Source: Shimia_B sp038528385
GTDB taxonomy: Bacteria > Pseudomonadota > Alphaproteobacteria > Rhodobacterales > Rhodobacteraceae
Length of the DNA: 64,000 nucleotides
Reading direction: 5' to 3'
NCBI GenBank assembly: GCA_038528385.1
Contig: JBCBET010000002.1
Coordinates: forward strand, 310,001-374,000
Numbering within the stretch: the stretch's first letter is position 1; every line of letters begins with the position of its first letter. Of the stretch, positions 1 to 7,455 are shown one piece after another. The notes under the pieces are model-generated. The model ran no database searches. It was not told where the DNA came from and worked only from the letters and a program-made list of their open reading frames with translations. Made by a program: the position numbers and the translations under genes.

Positions 1-1
1 C

Positions 2-661
2 GCGCTCTTCGACGAGCGCTACAAGGTCTTTTCGAGCGATATCAACCGCATGGGTCGCGTCCTTGCGCTCGGCGCCTCCATGGATGACTTCGCCCAAGGC
101 ATCACCGAGACGCGCCGCGCGCCGGGCGAGCGGTTCGAGTACGTCTCCATCGACACCCACGTGCTGGGGATGGTGCTGCGCGGGGCCACGGGCCGCTCTG
201 TGGTGGCGCTCATGGAGGAGCGTCTCACCGGCCCGCTGGGGATAGAGGCGGAGGGCGCCTACATCACCGACGGCCGCGGCGTGGCCTTCGTGCTGGGCGG
301 GCTCAACTTCACCACGCGCGACTATGCCCGCTTCGGGCAGATGATCATGCAGGGCGGCACCTGGCGGGGCGAGCGCATCGTCTCCGAGAGCTGGCTCCGC
401 GCCGCCACGCGCCCCAGCGCCACCACCGCGCCGGGCGCGATCCGTTACGGCTACCAATGGTGGATTCCGGCGGATGCCGACATATCCGATCCCGACCACG
501 CCTTCATGGGCCGTGGCATTTACGGTCAGCACCTCTATGTGGACCCGAAAGCCAATGTCGTGATCGTGCAGACGGCCGGCGATCGGGAGTTCGACGCGCC
601 GGGCATCACCGCCGGCTATATCGACTTCTTCCGAGCGCTCGTCGCCGCCACGGAGGAATGA
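2..661 (+). CDS. Serine hydrolase of the beta-lactamase/penicillin-binding family, 5'-truncated by the window edge
   Basis: The reading frame is open from base 2 with no upstream stop, so only the C-terminal 219 residues are present. They fit the class C beta-lactamase/EstB-like fold: a hydrophobic helix with TGRSVVALMEERL, the conserved LGGLNFTTRDYARFGQMI segment found in this family, a YGYQWW strand, and a late YGQHLYVDP stretch in the position of the third catalytic motif. The nucleophile motif SxxK lies outside the window. Such proteins are periplasmic or cytoplasmic esterases/peptidases as often as beta-lactamases, so substrate cannot be inferred. The stop overlaps the next start (TGATG), suggesting co-transcription with the DUF2237 gene. 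Confidence 0.8.
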   Translation, partial: ALFDERYKVFSSDINRMGRVLALGASMDDFAQGITETRRAPGERFEYVSIDTHVLGMVLRGATGRSVVALMEERLTGPLGIEAEGAYITDGRGVAFVLGGLNFTTRDYARFGQMIMQGGTWRGERIVSESWLRAATRPSATTAPGAIRYGYQWWIPADADISDPDHAFMGRGIYGQHLYVDPKANVVIVQTAGDREFDAPGITAGYIDFFRALVAATEE

Positions 662-1044
662 TGCTCGAAAAAGACCCATCCGAGAACGTGCTGGGCGGCC
701 CGCTCTCACCTTGCTCGCTCGACCCGCTCACCGGTTTCTTCCGAGACGGGGCCTGCAACACCTGCGTCGAGGACCAGGGCAGCCACACCGTCTGCGCCAT
801 TCTCACCGAGGAATTTCTCGCCTATTCGAAATACGTGGGCAACGACCTGAGCACCCCGCGGCCCGAGTTCCGCTTTCCAGGATTGAAGCCCGGCGATCAG
901 TGGTGCCTGTGCGCGGGCCGCTTCATGCAGGCCCACGAGGAGGGCTGCGCGCCGCAGGTCAAGCTCGAGGCGACGCATAAACGCGCGCTCGAGGTGGTGC
1001 CGCTCGAGGTGCTGGAGGCCCACGCCATCCGCACGCTGGGCTGA
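661..1044 (+). CDS. DUF2237 family protein
   Basis: A 127-residue protein matching the DUF2237 family over its full length: near the N-terminus NVLGGPLSPCS, then TGFFRDGACNTC, HTVCAILTEEFL, GNDLSTPRPEF, FPGLKPGDQWCLCAGRF and the C-terminal LEATHKRALEVVPLE. It is cysteine-rich for a small cytosolic protein, with conserved pairs in CNTC and CLC. The family has no established function; it is a common stand-alone bacterial protein. The start ATG shares one base with the preceding stop. No signal peptide or membrane segment is visible. Confidence 0.88.
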   Translation: MLEKDPSENVLGGPLSPCSLDPLTGFFRDGACNTCVEDQGSHTVCAILTEEFLAYSKYVGNDLSTPRPEFRFPGLKPGDQWCLCAGRFMQAHEEGCAPQVKLEATHKRALEVVPLEVLEAHAIRTLG

Positions 1045-1136
1045 GGCGCGCGGGCATCGCCGGGACGTGAGGCCGCGCCCCTTCGCGCGCGGGGCTTCAC
1101 CGCCTATATCTACCGTGACCCAGATTGGAGGACGCG

Positions 1137-1787
1137 ATGTTCGGATTGATGTTCAAAACGCCGGAGATGGTGACGGAGGACGGCGCACTGCCCGGCCGGG
1201 CGGAGCCCATTCCCACCGCCGCCACGCATTTCGTGACCGGCGTGCCGCTCCAGGGCGAGGTGCCCGAGGGCCACGAGGTGGCCGTCTTCGGCATGGGCTG
1301 CTTCTGGGGGGTGGAGCGGATGTTCTGGGGCCTCGAGGGCGTCCATGTCACCGCGGTGGGCTACGCGGGCGGCTACACGCCCCATGCCACCTACGAGGAG
1401 GTCTGCTCCGGCCGCACGGGCCACAACGAGGTGGTGCGCGTGGTCTACGACCCCGCCGTCATCTCCTACGAGGCGCTGCTCAAGGTTTTCTGGGAGGGAC
1501 ACGACCCCACCCAGGGCATGCGCCAGGGCAACGATCGCGGCACGCAATACCGCTCCGGCATCTACGTCACCTCCGCGGCGCAGAAAGCGGCGGCGGAGGC
1601 CTCCCGCACGGCCTTTGCGCCCCGGCTCGAGGCGTCGGGCTACGGGCCGATCACCACCGAGATCCTCGAGGCGGGCCCGTTCTACTACGCCGAGGAGTAC
1701 CACCAGCAATACCTGGCCAAGAACCCGAACGGCTATTGCGGGATCGGCGGCACGGGCGTGACCTGCCCCATCGGCACCGGAGTGTGA
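1137..1787 (+). CDS. msrA: Peptide-methionine (S)-S-oxide reductase MsrA
   Basis: MsrA reduces methionine-S-sulfoxide in proteins and free methionine. The catalytic GCFWG motif is present (VAVFGMGCFWGVERMF), followed by VGYAGGYTPHATYEEVCSGRTGHNE and the HDPTQGMRQGNDRGTQYRS segment typical of the family. C-terminal cysteines in GYCGIGG and VTCPIG could act in recycling. ATG 1137 is chosen because GGAGG at 1127-1131 sits 5 bases upstream; a TTG at 1125 would lie before that ribosome-binding site. Length (216 aa) is normal. The stop codon is inside an 11-bp tandem repeat that continues downstream (see 1783-1837). Confidence 0.95.
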   Translation: MFGLMFKTPEMVTEDGALPGRAEPIPTAATHFVTGVPLQGEVPEGHEVAVFGMGCFWGVERMFWGLEGVHVTAVGYAGGYTPHATYEEVCSGRTGHNEVVRVVYDPAVISYEALLKVFWEGHDPTQGMRQGNDRGTQYRSGIYVTSAAQKAAAEASRTAFAPRLEASGYGPITTEILEAGPFYYAEEYHQQYLAKNPNGYCGIGGTGVTCPIGTGV

Positions 1788-1837
1788 CGGGGGTGTGACG
1801 GGGGTCTGACCGGGGTCTGGGCGGGGTCCGATCAGGG
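1783..1837 (+). repeat. 11-bp tandem repeat overlapping the msrA stop
   Basis: Five consecutive 11-bp units starting at 1783, 1794, 1805, 1816 and 1827. The first two are identical (TGTGACGGGGG) and the later ones diverge progressively. The first unit contains the msrA stop TGA (1785-1787). Because 11 is not a multiple of three, the TGA of units 1, 2 and 3 (1785, 1796, 1807) falls in three different frames. Confidence 0.85.
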
Positions 1838-1910
1838 CTGACCGGCTTAGCACTGGCGCCTTTTCACGGCCTCTTGTAGCAGGCGGGCACCCCTAGACGG
1901 AGTGCCCGCC

Positions 1911-2780
1911 ATGCCCACCTATACCGCGCTGACCACGCTTGCGGGCCAGCCCTCCGCCGAGAAGCTGGGCGAGGCGCTCGAGCGGCTCGAGCCTGCGCCC
2001 ACGGGCGTGGGCGTCTTCGAGGTGGAGGACGCCAGCGGCCTTTGGGAAGTGGGGGGATACTTCACGGACGTCCCCGACGCGGCGAGCCTCGACCTCCTCG
2101 CCGCGGCCTTCGGCGCCAGGCCCTTCGCGGTCAGCGAAGTGCCGGAGGTGGACTGGGTCGCCCATGTCCGCCGGGAGCTCGCCCCCGTCACCGCCGGGCG
2201 CTTCTTCGTCCACGGCGCCCACGACGCGGACAAGGTGCCCGAGGACGCAGAGCCGCTCCTCATCGAGGCGGCGATGGCCTTCGGCACCGGGCACCACGGA
2301 ACGACGAAAGGCTGCCTCGAGGCTTTCGACGCGCTGCTCGAGGCAGGCAAGACGTTCACGCGCGTGGCCGATATCGGCTGCGGCACCGCGGTCCTCGCCA
2401 TGGCCGCTGCGCGCGTGCTGCCCGACGCCGTCATCCTCGCCGCCGATATCGACGCGGTGGCCGTGGAGGTGGCGGAGGCCAACGTCATCGCCAACGGGCT
2501 CGCCGGGCGCGTGAGCTGCCTGGAGGCGGCGGGCTTTGCCCATGACACGCTCCGCGCCGCAGCGCCCTTCGACCTCGTCTTCGCGAACATCTTGAAATCG
2601 CCACTTATCGACCTCGCTCCCGCCATGGCCGAGGCGACACTCAAGGGTGGGCACGTGATTCTGTCCGGCATCCTCGCCGAGCAGGCGGATGAGGTACTGG
2701 GCGTTTATGAGCGTCACGGCTTCAATCAGGTGCGCCGCGCCGGGATTGTCGAATGGTGCACGCTCACGTTGCGCAAATAG
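1911..2780 (+). CDS. prmA: Ribosomal protein L11 methyltransferase PrmA
   Basis: PrmA is a SAM-dependent enzyme that trimethylates ribosomal protein L11. Visible motifs: AMAFGTGHHGTTKGCLEAF before the methyltransferase core, the SAM-binding VADIGCGTAVLAMAAA, an acidic residue after the second strand (ILAADID), and DLVFANILKSPLIDLAP, the NILxxPL-type motif of PrmA. The N-terminal ~100 residues form the L11-recognition region. ATG 1911 is preferred over an upstream GTG (1902) because GGAG at 1899-1902 is 8 bases before it. Length 289 aa is normal for the family. Confidence 0.93.
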   Translation: MPTYTALTTLAGQPSAEKLGEALERLEPAPTGVGVFEVEDASGLWEVGGYFTDVPDAASLDLLAAAFGARPFAVSEVPEVDWVAHVRRELAPVTAGRFFVHGAHDADKVPEDAEPLLIEAAMAFGTGHHGTTKGCLEAFDALLEAGKTFTRVADIGCGTAVLAMAAARVLPDAVILAADIDAVAVEVAEANVIANGLAGRVSCLEAAGFAHDTLRAAAPFDLVFANILKSPLIDLAPAMAEATLKGGHVILSGILAEQADEVLGVYERHGFNQVRRAGIVEWCTLTLRK

Positions 2781-2885
2781 CCATATTTTCAGCGACTTTA
2801 TGGCGAGCTTTCTGGTGTTGCCCGATTTCCGCCACAATTTGGCGCGACTCCTGTGGTGTATTCTGGGGCGATCACGGAGACGGGT

Positions 2886-3293
2886 ATGTCTTATTCCACA
2901 CCGCGGTCCTTTGGCCGCCGCATCGGCAGGCTGGAGCGCAAACATCGCAAGCTCTCGCGCGGCGCGGTCACCGTGCTGCGCTCCGACGGGCTCATGGTCA
3001 TGCGCCCGCGGCGGCGCGGGCTGCCGCGTCTCATCGCGTTTCTGTTTCTCGCGGGCGTGGGTCTCACCCTCTTCAAGGTCTTGGCCTTCGTGGCCCAAGG
3101 CGAGGCGGTCTACACCGCGCAGGTGGACGAGCTTGCCGCCGGGACGCGGCCCGAAGCCGTGGCCGCCAGCATCCTCGAGATCGACCCGGTGACGGGCTTC
3201 CTCATCGAGACCGCCGCGCCCCAGATCCGCAAGGGCCTGCGCGAGCTCGAGGCGTTCCGCGCCATCTGGGACAGCAACACCTGGTTAGACTGA
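2886..3293 (+). CDS. Small single-pass membrane protein of unknown function
   Basis: A 135-residue protein with a basic N-terminus (RRIGRLERKHRK, RPRRRG), one predicted membrane helix at about residues 45-66 (LPRLIAFLFLAGVGLTLFKVLAFV) and a C-terminal ~70 residues likely in the periplasm. I do not recognise a domain; similar proteins are commonly annotated as hypothetical in Rhodobacterales. ATG 2886 is chosen because GGAGA precedes it at about 2876-2880; an upstream in-frame GTG at 2853 lacks a comparable site. The stop TGA is the first unit of a 10-bp tandem repeat. Confidence 0.7.
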   Translation: MSYSTPRSFGRRIGRLERKHRKLSRGAVTVLRSDGLMVMRPRRRGLPRLIAFLFLAGVGLTLFKVLAFVAQGEAVYTAQVDELAAGTRPEAVAASILEIDPVTGFLIETAAPQIRKGLRELEAFRAIWDSNTWLD

Positions 3294-3353
3294 GATCGAC
3301 TGAGATCGACTGAGATCGACTGAGGCCGACTGAGAATGACGGGGATCGACTGA
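3291..3353 (+). repeat. 10-bp tandem repeat of TGAGATCGAC at a gene end
   Basis: Six consecutive 10-bp units begin at 3291, 3301, 3311, 3321, 3331 and 3341. The first three are exactly TGAGATCGAC, then TGAGGCCGAC, TGAGAATGAC and GGGGATCGAC, followed by a final TGA at 3351. The first TGA is the stop codon of the preceding gene. The 10-bp period puts successive TGA codons in all three frames. Confidence 0.9.
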
Positions 3354-3387
3354 CGCGCCCGCGGCGCAGTTCGCTCACGGCACCGAA

Positions 3388-3424
3388 AAAGCCGCGCCGC
3401 CCATGGACCGGGCCGCGCGGCTTT
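3388..3424 (-). terminator. Intrinsic terminator of the DUF1127 gene (possibly bidirectional)
   Basis: Inverted repeat AAAGCCGCGC (3388-3397) / GCGCGGCTTT (3415-3424). Read on the minus strand the stem is followed by five T residues, as expected for a terminator downstream of the minus-strand gene ending at 3467. On the plus strand it could also serve the gene ending at 3293. Confidence 0.75.
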
Positions 3425-3466
3425 CTCGTTGGGGCGTGGGGGCCGGGGAGAACGGCCCCACCCCCC

Positions 3467-3679
3467 TCAGCGGTACTTCGTCAGGAAGAGGTCGATATCG
3501 TCGGAGGCGTGCAGGCCGATATCGTTGAGCTGGTGCGTGTTCAGCCCCTTGAGCGCGCGGCGGGTGCGCGCGGCGTCCATCCACGCGGTGAGCGCGTCGT
3601 AGACGGCGATCACGGGCGACAGCAGACCGGCGGTGGTGGTGGCAGGGGCGAGCGGGCGGGCGGTGTCGTAGGTAGCCAT
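3467..3679 (-). CDS. DUF1127 domain small protein
   Basis: A 70-residue protein whose C-terminal half carries the DUF1127 signature: TRRALKGLNTHQLNDIGLHASDD. Small arginine-rich DUF1127 proteins are abundant in alphaproteobacteria; some affect phosphate or RNA-related responses in Agrobacterium and Rhodobacter, but this one cannot be assigned. The N-terminal half is less conserved (alanine/threonine-rich). A GGAG-like site (TCCGGAGGATCAA on the minus strand) lies just upstream of the ATG. The gene is monocistronic, flanked by a terminator at 3388-3424 and divergent from ruvC. Confidence 0.85.
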   Translation of the reverse strand: MATYDTARPLAPATTTAGLLSPVIAVYDALTAWMDAARTRRALKGLNTHQLNDIGLHASDDIDLFLTKYR

Positions 3680-3991
3680 TTGATCCTCCGGAGAGCTGGT
3701 GACGCGGGCCTTTCCCGCGCCTCATGCGCCGCAATTATGCCTGGCGATGGCTTCGAACAAGCTGGAGATTTTGCATGGGAGACATGCAGAAACGACATGG
3801 CTCTAACGGGCGCTAACTAACTGTAAGTAAATCGTTAATCAGGCTGCGCGCATGTCGTTTTCTGGCCTGAATTCGGCGCTTTTTGCCGCTCAAAGCGCTT
3901 TGATCCCGGACCCCCCCGGCCGCGATCTCCCCTTGGCGGATGTTCATGCTTCGTGCTAGCGTCCGCGCAACGATAAGAACGAGGCGCGAGC
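3680..3991. other. 312-bp divergent intergenic region between the DUF1127 gene and ruvC
   Basis: No convincing ORF. It is more AT-rich than the genes around it near 3790-3835 (CTAACTAACTGTAAGTAAATCG), suggesting a promoter or operator for the leftward gene. The right end holds the candidate LexA box and promoter of ruvC described separately. Confidence 0.6.
3933..3960 (+). promoter_or_regulatory. Candidate ruvC promoter with embedded LexA-like box
   Basis: GTTC-N7-GTGC at 3942-3956 differs by one base from the alphaproteobacterial LexA consensus GTTC-N7-GTTC. It lies between a possible -35 TTGGCG (3933-3938) and -10 GCTAGC (3955-3960) with a 16-bp spacer, 31 bp before the ruvC ATG. The position would suit SOS repression. 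Found by eye; not tested against background frequency. Confidence 0.4.
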
Positions 3992-4498
3992 ATGCGTGTT
4001 TTAGGTATTGATCCGGGGCTGAGATCCGCGGGCTGGGGCGTCGTGGATATGCGCGGCGCGCGCCTGACCCACGTGGCCAACGGCCAGTGCCTGAGCGGCG
4101 AGGGGCCGCTGGCCGGCCGCCTGCTCAGGCTCTTCGAGGGGCTCACCGCCGTCTTCGCCGCCCACGCCCCCGATGCCGCCGCCATCGAACAGACCTTCGT
4201 GAACAAGGACGGGGCCGGGACGCTGAAGCTCGGCCAGGCCCGGGGCATCGCCATGCTCGTGGCCGCCCAGGCCCGGCTCGAGGTGGGCGAATATGCCCCC
4301 AATGCGGTCAAGAAGGCGGTGGTGGGCGTGGGCCATGCCGACAAGCGGCAGGTGGCGCATATGGTGGCGATGCAGCTGCCGGGCGTGCATCTGGCCGGGC
4401 CCGACGCCGCCGATGCGCTGGCGCTGGCGATCTGCCACGCCCATCACCTGCAATCGGCGGGCCGGTACGACGCCGCGCTGGCGCGGGCCTCGGCATGA
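3992..4498 (+). CDS. ruvC: Holliday junction endonuclease RuvC
   Basis: RuvC resolves Holliday junctions by paired cuts within the RuvABC complex. The four catalytic acidic residues are in the canonical places: Asp7 (LGIDPGL), Glu66 (AAIEQTF), Asp138 and Asp141 (GPDAADALA). The basic KKAVVGVGHADKRQV stretch matches the DNA-binding region. Length 168 aa is normal. It starts the ruvC-ruvA-ruvB cluster. A LexA-like site lies just upstream, consistent with damage induction. About 70 bp separate its stop from ruvA, with no intervening gene. Confidence 0.96.
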   Translation: MRVLGIDPGLRSAGWGVVDMRGARLTHVANGQCLSGEGPLAGRLLRLFEGLTAVFAAHAPDAAAIEQTFVNKDGAGTLKLGQARGIAMLVAAQARLEVGEYAPNAVKKAVVGVGHADKRQVAHMVAMQLPGVHLAGPDAADALALAICHAHHLQSAGRYDAALARASA

Positions 4499-4568
4499 GC
4501 GTTGCCTTCAGACTATTCCCCGGCGCGTCCCTGGGCATCTCCGGCGGCTCTACCGGGGGCGGCACGCC

Positions 4569-5216
4569 ATGATCGGGCGCATCGCCGGGCGGCTCGACTA
4601 CCGCGGCGACGACCACGTTCTCATCGACGTGGGCGGGGTAGGCTACCTCGTGACCTGTTCGGAGCGGACGCTGGCGGCGCTGCCCGCACCGGGGGAGGCC
4701 GTGGCGCTCTACACCGATCTTCTCGTGCGCGAGGACGTGCTGCAGCTCTTCGGGTTTCTCAGCCTCACGGAGAAGGAATGGCACCGCCTCCTCACCTCCG
4801 TGCAGGGGATCGGCGCGAAAGCCTCCATGGCCATCCTCGGCACGCTCGGCGGGGAGGGCGCGGGCCGCGCCATCGCGCTGGGCGACTGGAGCGCCATCGC
4901 CACCGCCAAGGGCGTGGGCCCGAAAACCGCGCAGCGCGTGGTGAACGAGTTGAAGGACAAGGCCCCCGCCGTCATGGCCCTGGGTGATCCTGCGCCGAAT
5001 GAGGTGCTCGCCGCGGCGCCCGCGCGGTCTCCCGCCTCCGCCCCCGCCGCACCCCGCGACAGCGGCGCCCAGGCCGCCGCGCTCTCGGCGCTGAAGAACC
5101 TCGATTACGGCCCCGGCGAGGCCGCGCAAGCCGTGGCGCAGGCCGCCGGTGCGGGCGCCGAGAGCGAGGCCGACCTCATCCGCGCCGCGCTCAAGCTCCT
5201 GGCGCCCAAGGGATGA
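4569..5216 (+). CDS. ruvA: Holliday junction branch-migration subunit RuvA
   Basis: RuvA binds four-way junctions as a tetramer and loads RuvB. The N-terminal OB-fold starts MIGRIAGRLDYRGDDHVLIDVGG, followed by the helix-hairpin-helix region (SVQGIGAKASMAILGTL and AKGVGPKTAQRVVNELKDK) and, after an Ala/Pro-rich linker at about residues 145-165, domain III (ALSALKNLDYGPGEAAQAV) that contacts RuvB. Start ATG 4569 gives 215 residues, slightly longer than enteric RuvA because of the linker. ruvB begins 7 bases after the stop. Confidence 0.95.
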   Translation: MIGRIAGRLDYRGDDHVLIDVGGVGYLVTCSERTLAALPAPGEAVALYTDLLVREDVLQLFGFLSLTEKEWHRLLTSVQGIGAKASMAILGTLGGEGAGRAIALGDWSAIATAKGVGPKTAQRVVNELKDKAPAVMALGDPAPNEVLAAAPARSPASAPAAPRDSGAQAAALSALKNLDYGPGEAAQAVAQAAGAGAESEADLIRAALKLLAPKG

Positions 5217-5223
5217 GCGGACG

Positions 5224-6255
5224 ATGAGCGACCCCGATCCCACGCTCCGCGGCGCGCCGCGCCCCGAGGATCAGGTCGGAGACGCCGACCGCGCGCTCAG
5301 GCCCCAAGCGCTCGACGACTTCATCGGGCAGGCGGCGGCGCGGGCGAACCTGAAGGTCTTCATCGAGAGCGCGCGGCGGCGCGGCGAGGCCATGGACCAC
5401 GCGCTCTTCCACGGGCCGCCGGGCCTCGGCAAGACGACGCTGGCGCAGATCATGGCGCGCGAGCTCGGCGTGAATTTCCGCATGACGTCGGGGCCGGTGC
5501 TGGCGAAGGCCGGTGACCTGGCGGCGATCCTCACCAATCTCGAGGCGCGCGATGTCCTCTTCATCGACGAGATCCACCGCCTCAACCCAGTGGTGGAGGA
5601 GGTGCTCTACCCGGCGCTGGAGGATTTCGAGCTCGACCTCGTCATCGGCGAGGGGCCCGCGGCGCGCACGGTCAGGATCGAGCTTCAGCCTTTCACGCTC
5701 GTGGGCGCCACCACGCGGCTCGGCCTCCTGACGACGCCGCTCCGCGATCGCTTCGGCATCCCAACGCGGCTCGAATTCTATTCCACCGACGAACTCCACC
5801 GGATCGTCACCCGCGGCGCGGCGCTCCTGGGCGTGGAGACGGAGGCCGATGGCGCCCGCGAGATCGCCACCCGCGCCCGTGGCACGCCGCGCATCGCCGG
5901 CCGCCTCCTGCGCCGGGTGGTGGATTTCGCCGTCGTCGAAGGCGGCGGCCGCATCACCCGCGCGGTGGCCGACCACGCGCTCACGCGGCTCGGCGTGGAC
6001 GCGCTGGGCCTCGACGGCGCGGACCGGCGCTACCTCTCGCTCATCGCGGAGAACTACCAGGGCGGGCCGGTGGGCGTCGAAACGCTGTCGGCCGCGCTCT
6101 CGGAGAGCCGCGACGCGCTCGAGGAAGTGATCGAGCCCTACCTCCTCCAGCAGGGTCTCATCCAGCGCACGCCGCGCGGCCGCATGCTCGCCCAAAAGGC
6201 CTGGTCCCATCTGGGGCTGCCGGTGCCCCGGTCCCCGTCCGATCTCTTCCCCTGA
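5224..6255 (+). CDS. ruvB: Holliday junction branch-migration ATPase RuvB
   Basis: RuvB is the hexameric AAA+ motor of the RuvAB complex. Walker A GPPGLGKT is at residues 64-71, Walker B VLFIDEIHRL follows at about 115, with sensor 1 LVGATTRLG, the arginine-finger segment PLRDRFGIP, and the C-terminal winged helix (EEVIEPYLLQQGLIQRTPRGR). Length 343 aa is normal. ATG 5224 is only 7 bases after ruvA, so the two are translationally coupled. An in-frame start further upstream would lie inside ruvA and is not needed. Confidence 0.97.
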   Translation: MSDPDPTLRGAPRPEDQVGDADRALRPQALDDFIGQAAARANLKVFIESARRRGEAMDHALFHGPPGLGKTTLAQIMARELGVNFRMTSGPVLAKAGDLAAILTNLEARDVLFIDEIHRLNPVVEEVLYPALEDFELDLVIGEGPAARTVRIELQPFTLVGATTRLGLLTTPLRDRFGIPTRLEFYSTDELHRIVTRGAALLGVETEADGAREIATRARGTPRIAGRLLRRVVDFAVVEGGGRITRAVADHALTRLGVDALGLDGADRRYLSLIAENYQGGPVGVETLSAALSESRDALEEVIEPYLLQQGLIQRTPRGRMLAQKAWSHLGLPVPRSPSDLFP

Positions 6256-6343
6256 GACCGCGCGCGCCGTGCCGCTCCGACCCGAACGCAGGGCAGCCGA
6301 CGGGCACGCCCAGGAGGGCCCCGCGCCGCGGGTGGGGGCGGAT

Positions 6344-6406
6344 GCCTCCGGCGGAAGTACGGGGCACAAAGAAAACGGGCACATCCTTCTTTGTGCCCCG
6401 TACTTC
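6344..6406. repeat. Inverted pair of a dispersed intergenic repeat; 20-bp perfect hairpin
   Basis: The unit GCCTCCGGCGGAAGTAC (6344-6360) continues into GGGGCACAAAGAA. Bases 6354-6373 are perfectly complementary to 6387-6406 (20 bp, 13-nt loop). A related copy lies between coxC and surf1 at 60575-60613. No poly-T follows, so it is not a classical terminator. It fills the 223-bp gap after ruvB. Confidence 0.75.
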
Positions 6407-6478
6407 GGGGAGCGCGAGGGGCTGGCCCCTCGTTCCCGCCCTTGAAGCCCGGCGAGAAGGCGCGGTAGGGCACGGGCC

Positions 6479-7105
6479 ATGGATGCAGCCAAGGTCGAAA
6501 AACACTTCACGCGCAGCGACGGCGCCTATGTCTTCGCGCGCTGGGGGCGGCCCATCGCCCCGGTCGTCTTCGGGGTGGAGCCCGAGACGCTCGAGGTCGT
6601 GAAGGCCGCCATCGAAGCGGTGGTGACGCTCGCGAACCACCAGATGGCCGAGACGGACCCGGAATTCGGCGTGAACTTCATGGTCTTTTTCACGCGCTCC
6701 TGGGAGGAGCTTGCCGACGTCCCTCACCTGGGCGCGCTCATCCCCGATCTCGGGCCCCTCCTCGAGCGGCTTCGGGCGGCGGATGCCAATCAGTATCGCA
6801 TCTTCCGCTTCGACGCGGCCGGCGCGATCAAGGCGGCCTTCGTTTTCGTGCGCATGGACGAACACATGAGCAGCGTCACCGCCGATACGCTCGCGCTCAG
6901 CCAGGCGGTGCAGACGATCCTCCTTTGGTCCGACGAGGCCTTCATGGACCTTTCTCCGCTGGCGCAGGTGGACGGCACGGTGATCCTGCGCCCAGACGTA
7001 GCCGACCTCATCCGCGCGGCCTATGACCCGGTGATGCCGGTGGCCGCGCAGGATGCGAGCCACGCGCTCAGGCTCGCGGCGCGCCTTGGGGCGGGTCTGC
7101 AATGA
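6479..7105 (+). CDS. Conserved hypothetical protein of the ruvB-ybgC interval
   Basis: A 208-residue soluble protein with no signal peptide or membrane segment. I do not recognise a named domain. The sequence is of mixed alpha/beta character, with hydrophobic strands such as APVVFGV and FMVFFTRSW, and the phrase YRIFRFDAAGAIKAAFVFVRMD. It begins at ATG 6479 after the dispersed-repeat hairpin and ends in an ATGA overlap with the next gene, so it is probably co-translated with the SnoaL-like protein and YbgC. Coding is supported by tight packing on both sides, but function is unknown. Confidence 0.7.
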   Translation: MDAAKVEKHFTRSDGAYVFARWGRPIAPVVFGVEPETLEVVKAAIEAVVTLANHQMAETDPEFGVNFMVFFTRSWEELADVPHLGALIPDLGPLLERLRAADANQYRIFRFDAAGAIKAAFVFVRMDEHMSSVTADTLALSQAVQTILLWSDEAFMDLSPLAQVDGTVILRPDVADLIRAAYDPVMPVAAQDASHALRLAARLGAGLQ

Positions 7106-7455
7106 TCCCGGCAGGTTTCGAGCGCGATTGGCAGGCGGCGTGGAACGCCCATGATCTCGAGCGCATTCTCGGGCATTACGCGGAGAACGTGGTCTTTCGC
7201 TCCGAGAAGGCGGTGGCCACAATCGGGCAGGGCACGGTTGCCGGAAAAGCCGCTCTGCGCGCCTATTGGAGCGCGGCGCTGGCGCGGCAGCCCGACCTTG
7301 CCTTTTCAGTCGAAGAGGTCTTTCGCGGCCACGAGATGCTCGTGATCGTCTATTCGAACCACGCCGGGCGGCGGGCTGCAGAAACGCTGCGCTTCAATGC
7401 TGAGGGAGAGGTCGTTGAAGCGTCGGCCTGCCACGACGCTGGGGATTTCACGTGA
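7102..7455 (+). CDS. SnoaL/NTF2-like fold protein
   Basis: A 117-residue protein with the pattern of the SnoaL/NTF2-like family: an N-terminal helix (FERDWQAAWNAHDLERILGHYAENVVFRS), GKAALRAYWSAALARQPDL, and a strand-rich C-terminus (MLVIVYSNHAGRRAAETLRFNAEGEVVEA). Family members are small hydrolases, isomerases or binding proteins, and the activity here cannot be named. The ATG overlaps the previous stop (ATGA), and the stop overlaps the GTG of ybgC (GTGA), so the three genes form a coupled unit. Confidence 0.75.
   Translation: MIPAGFERDWQAAWNAHDLERILGHYAENVVFRSEKAVATIGQGTVAGKAALRAYWSAALARQPDLAFSVEEVFRGHEMLVIVYSNHAGRRAAETLRFNAEGEVVEASACHDAGDFT

Noticed and set aside
3291..3353. CRISPR-like array at the 10-bp repeat
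   Set aside because: Units are contiguous and far too short, with no spacers; no cas genes in the window.
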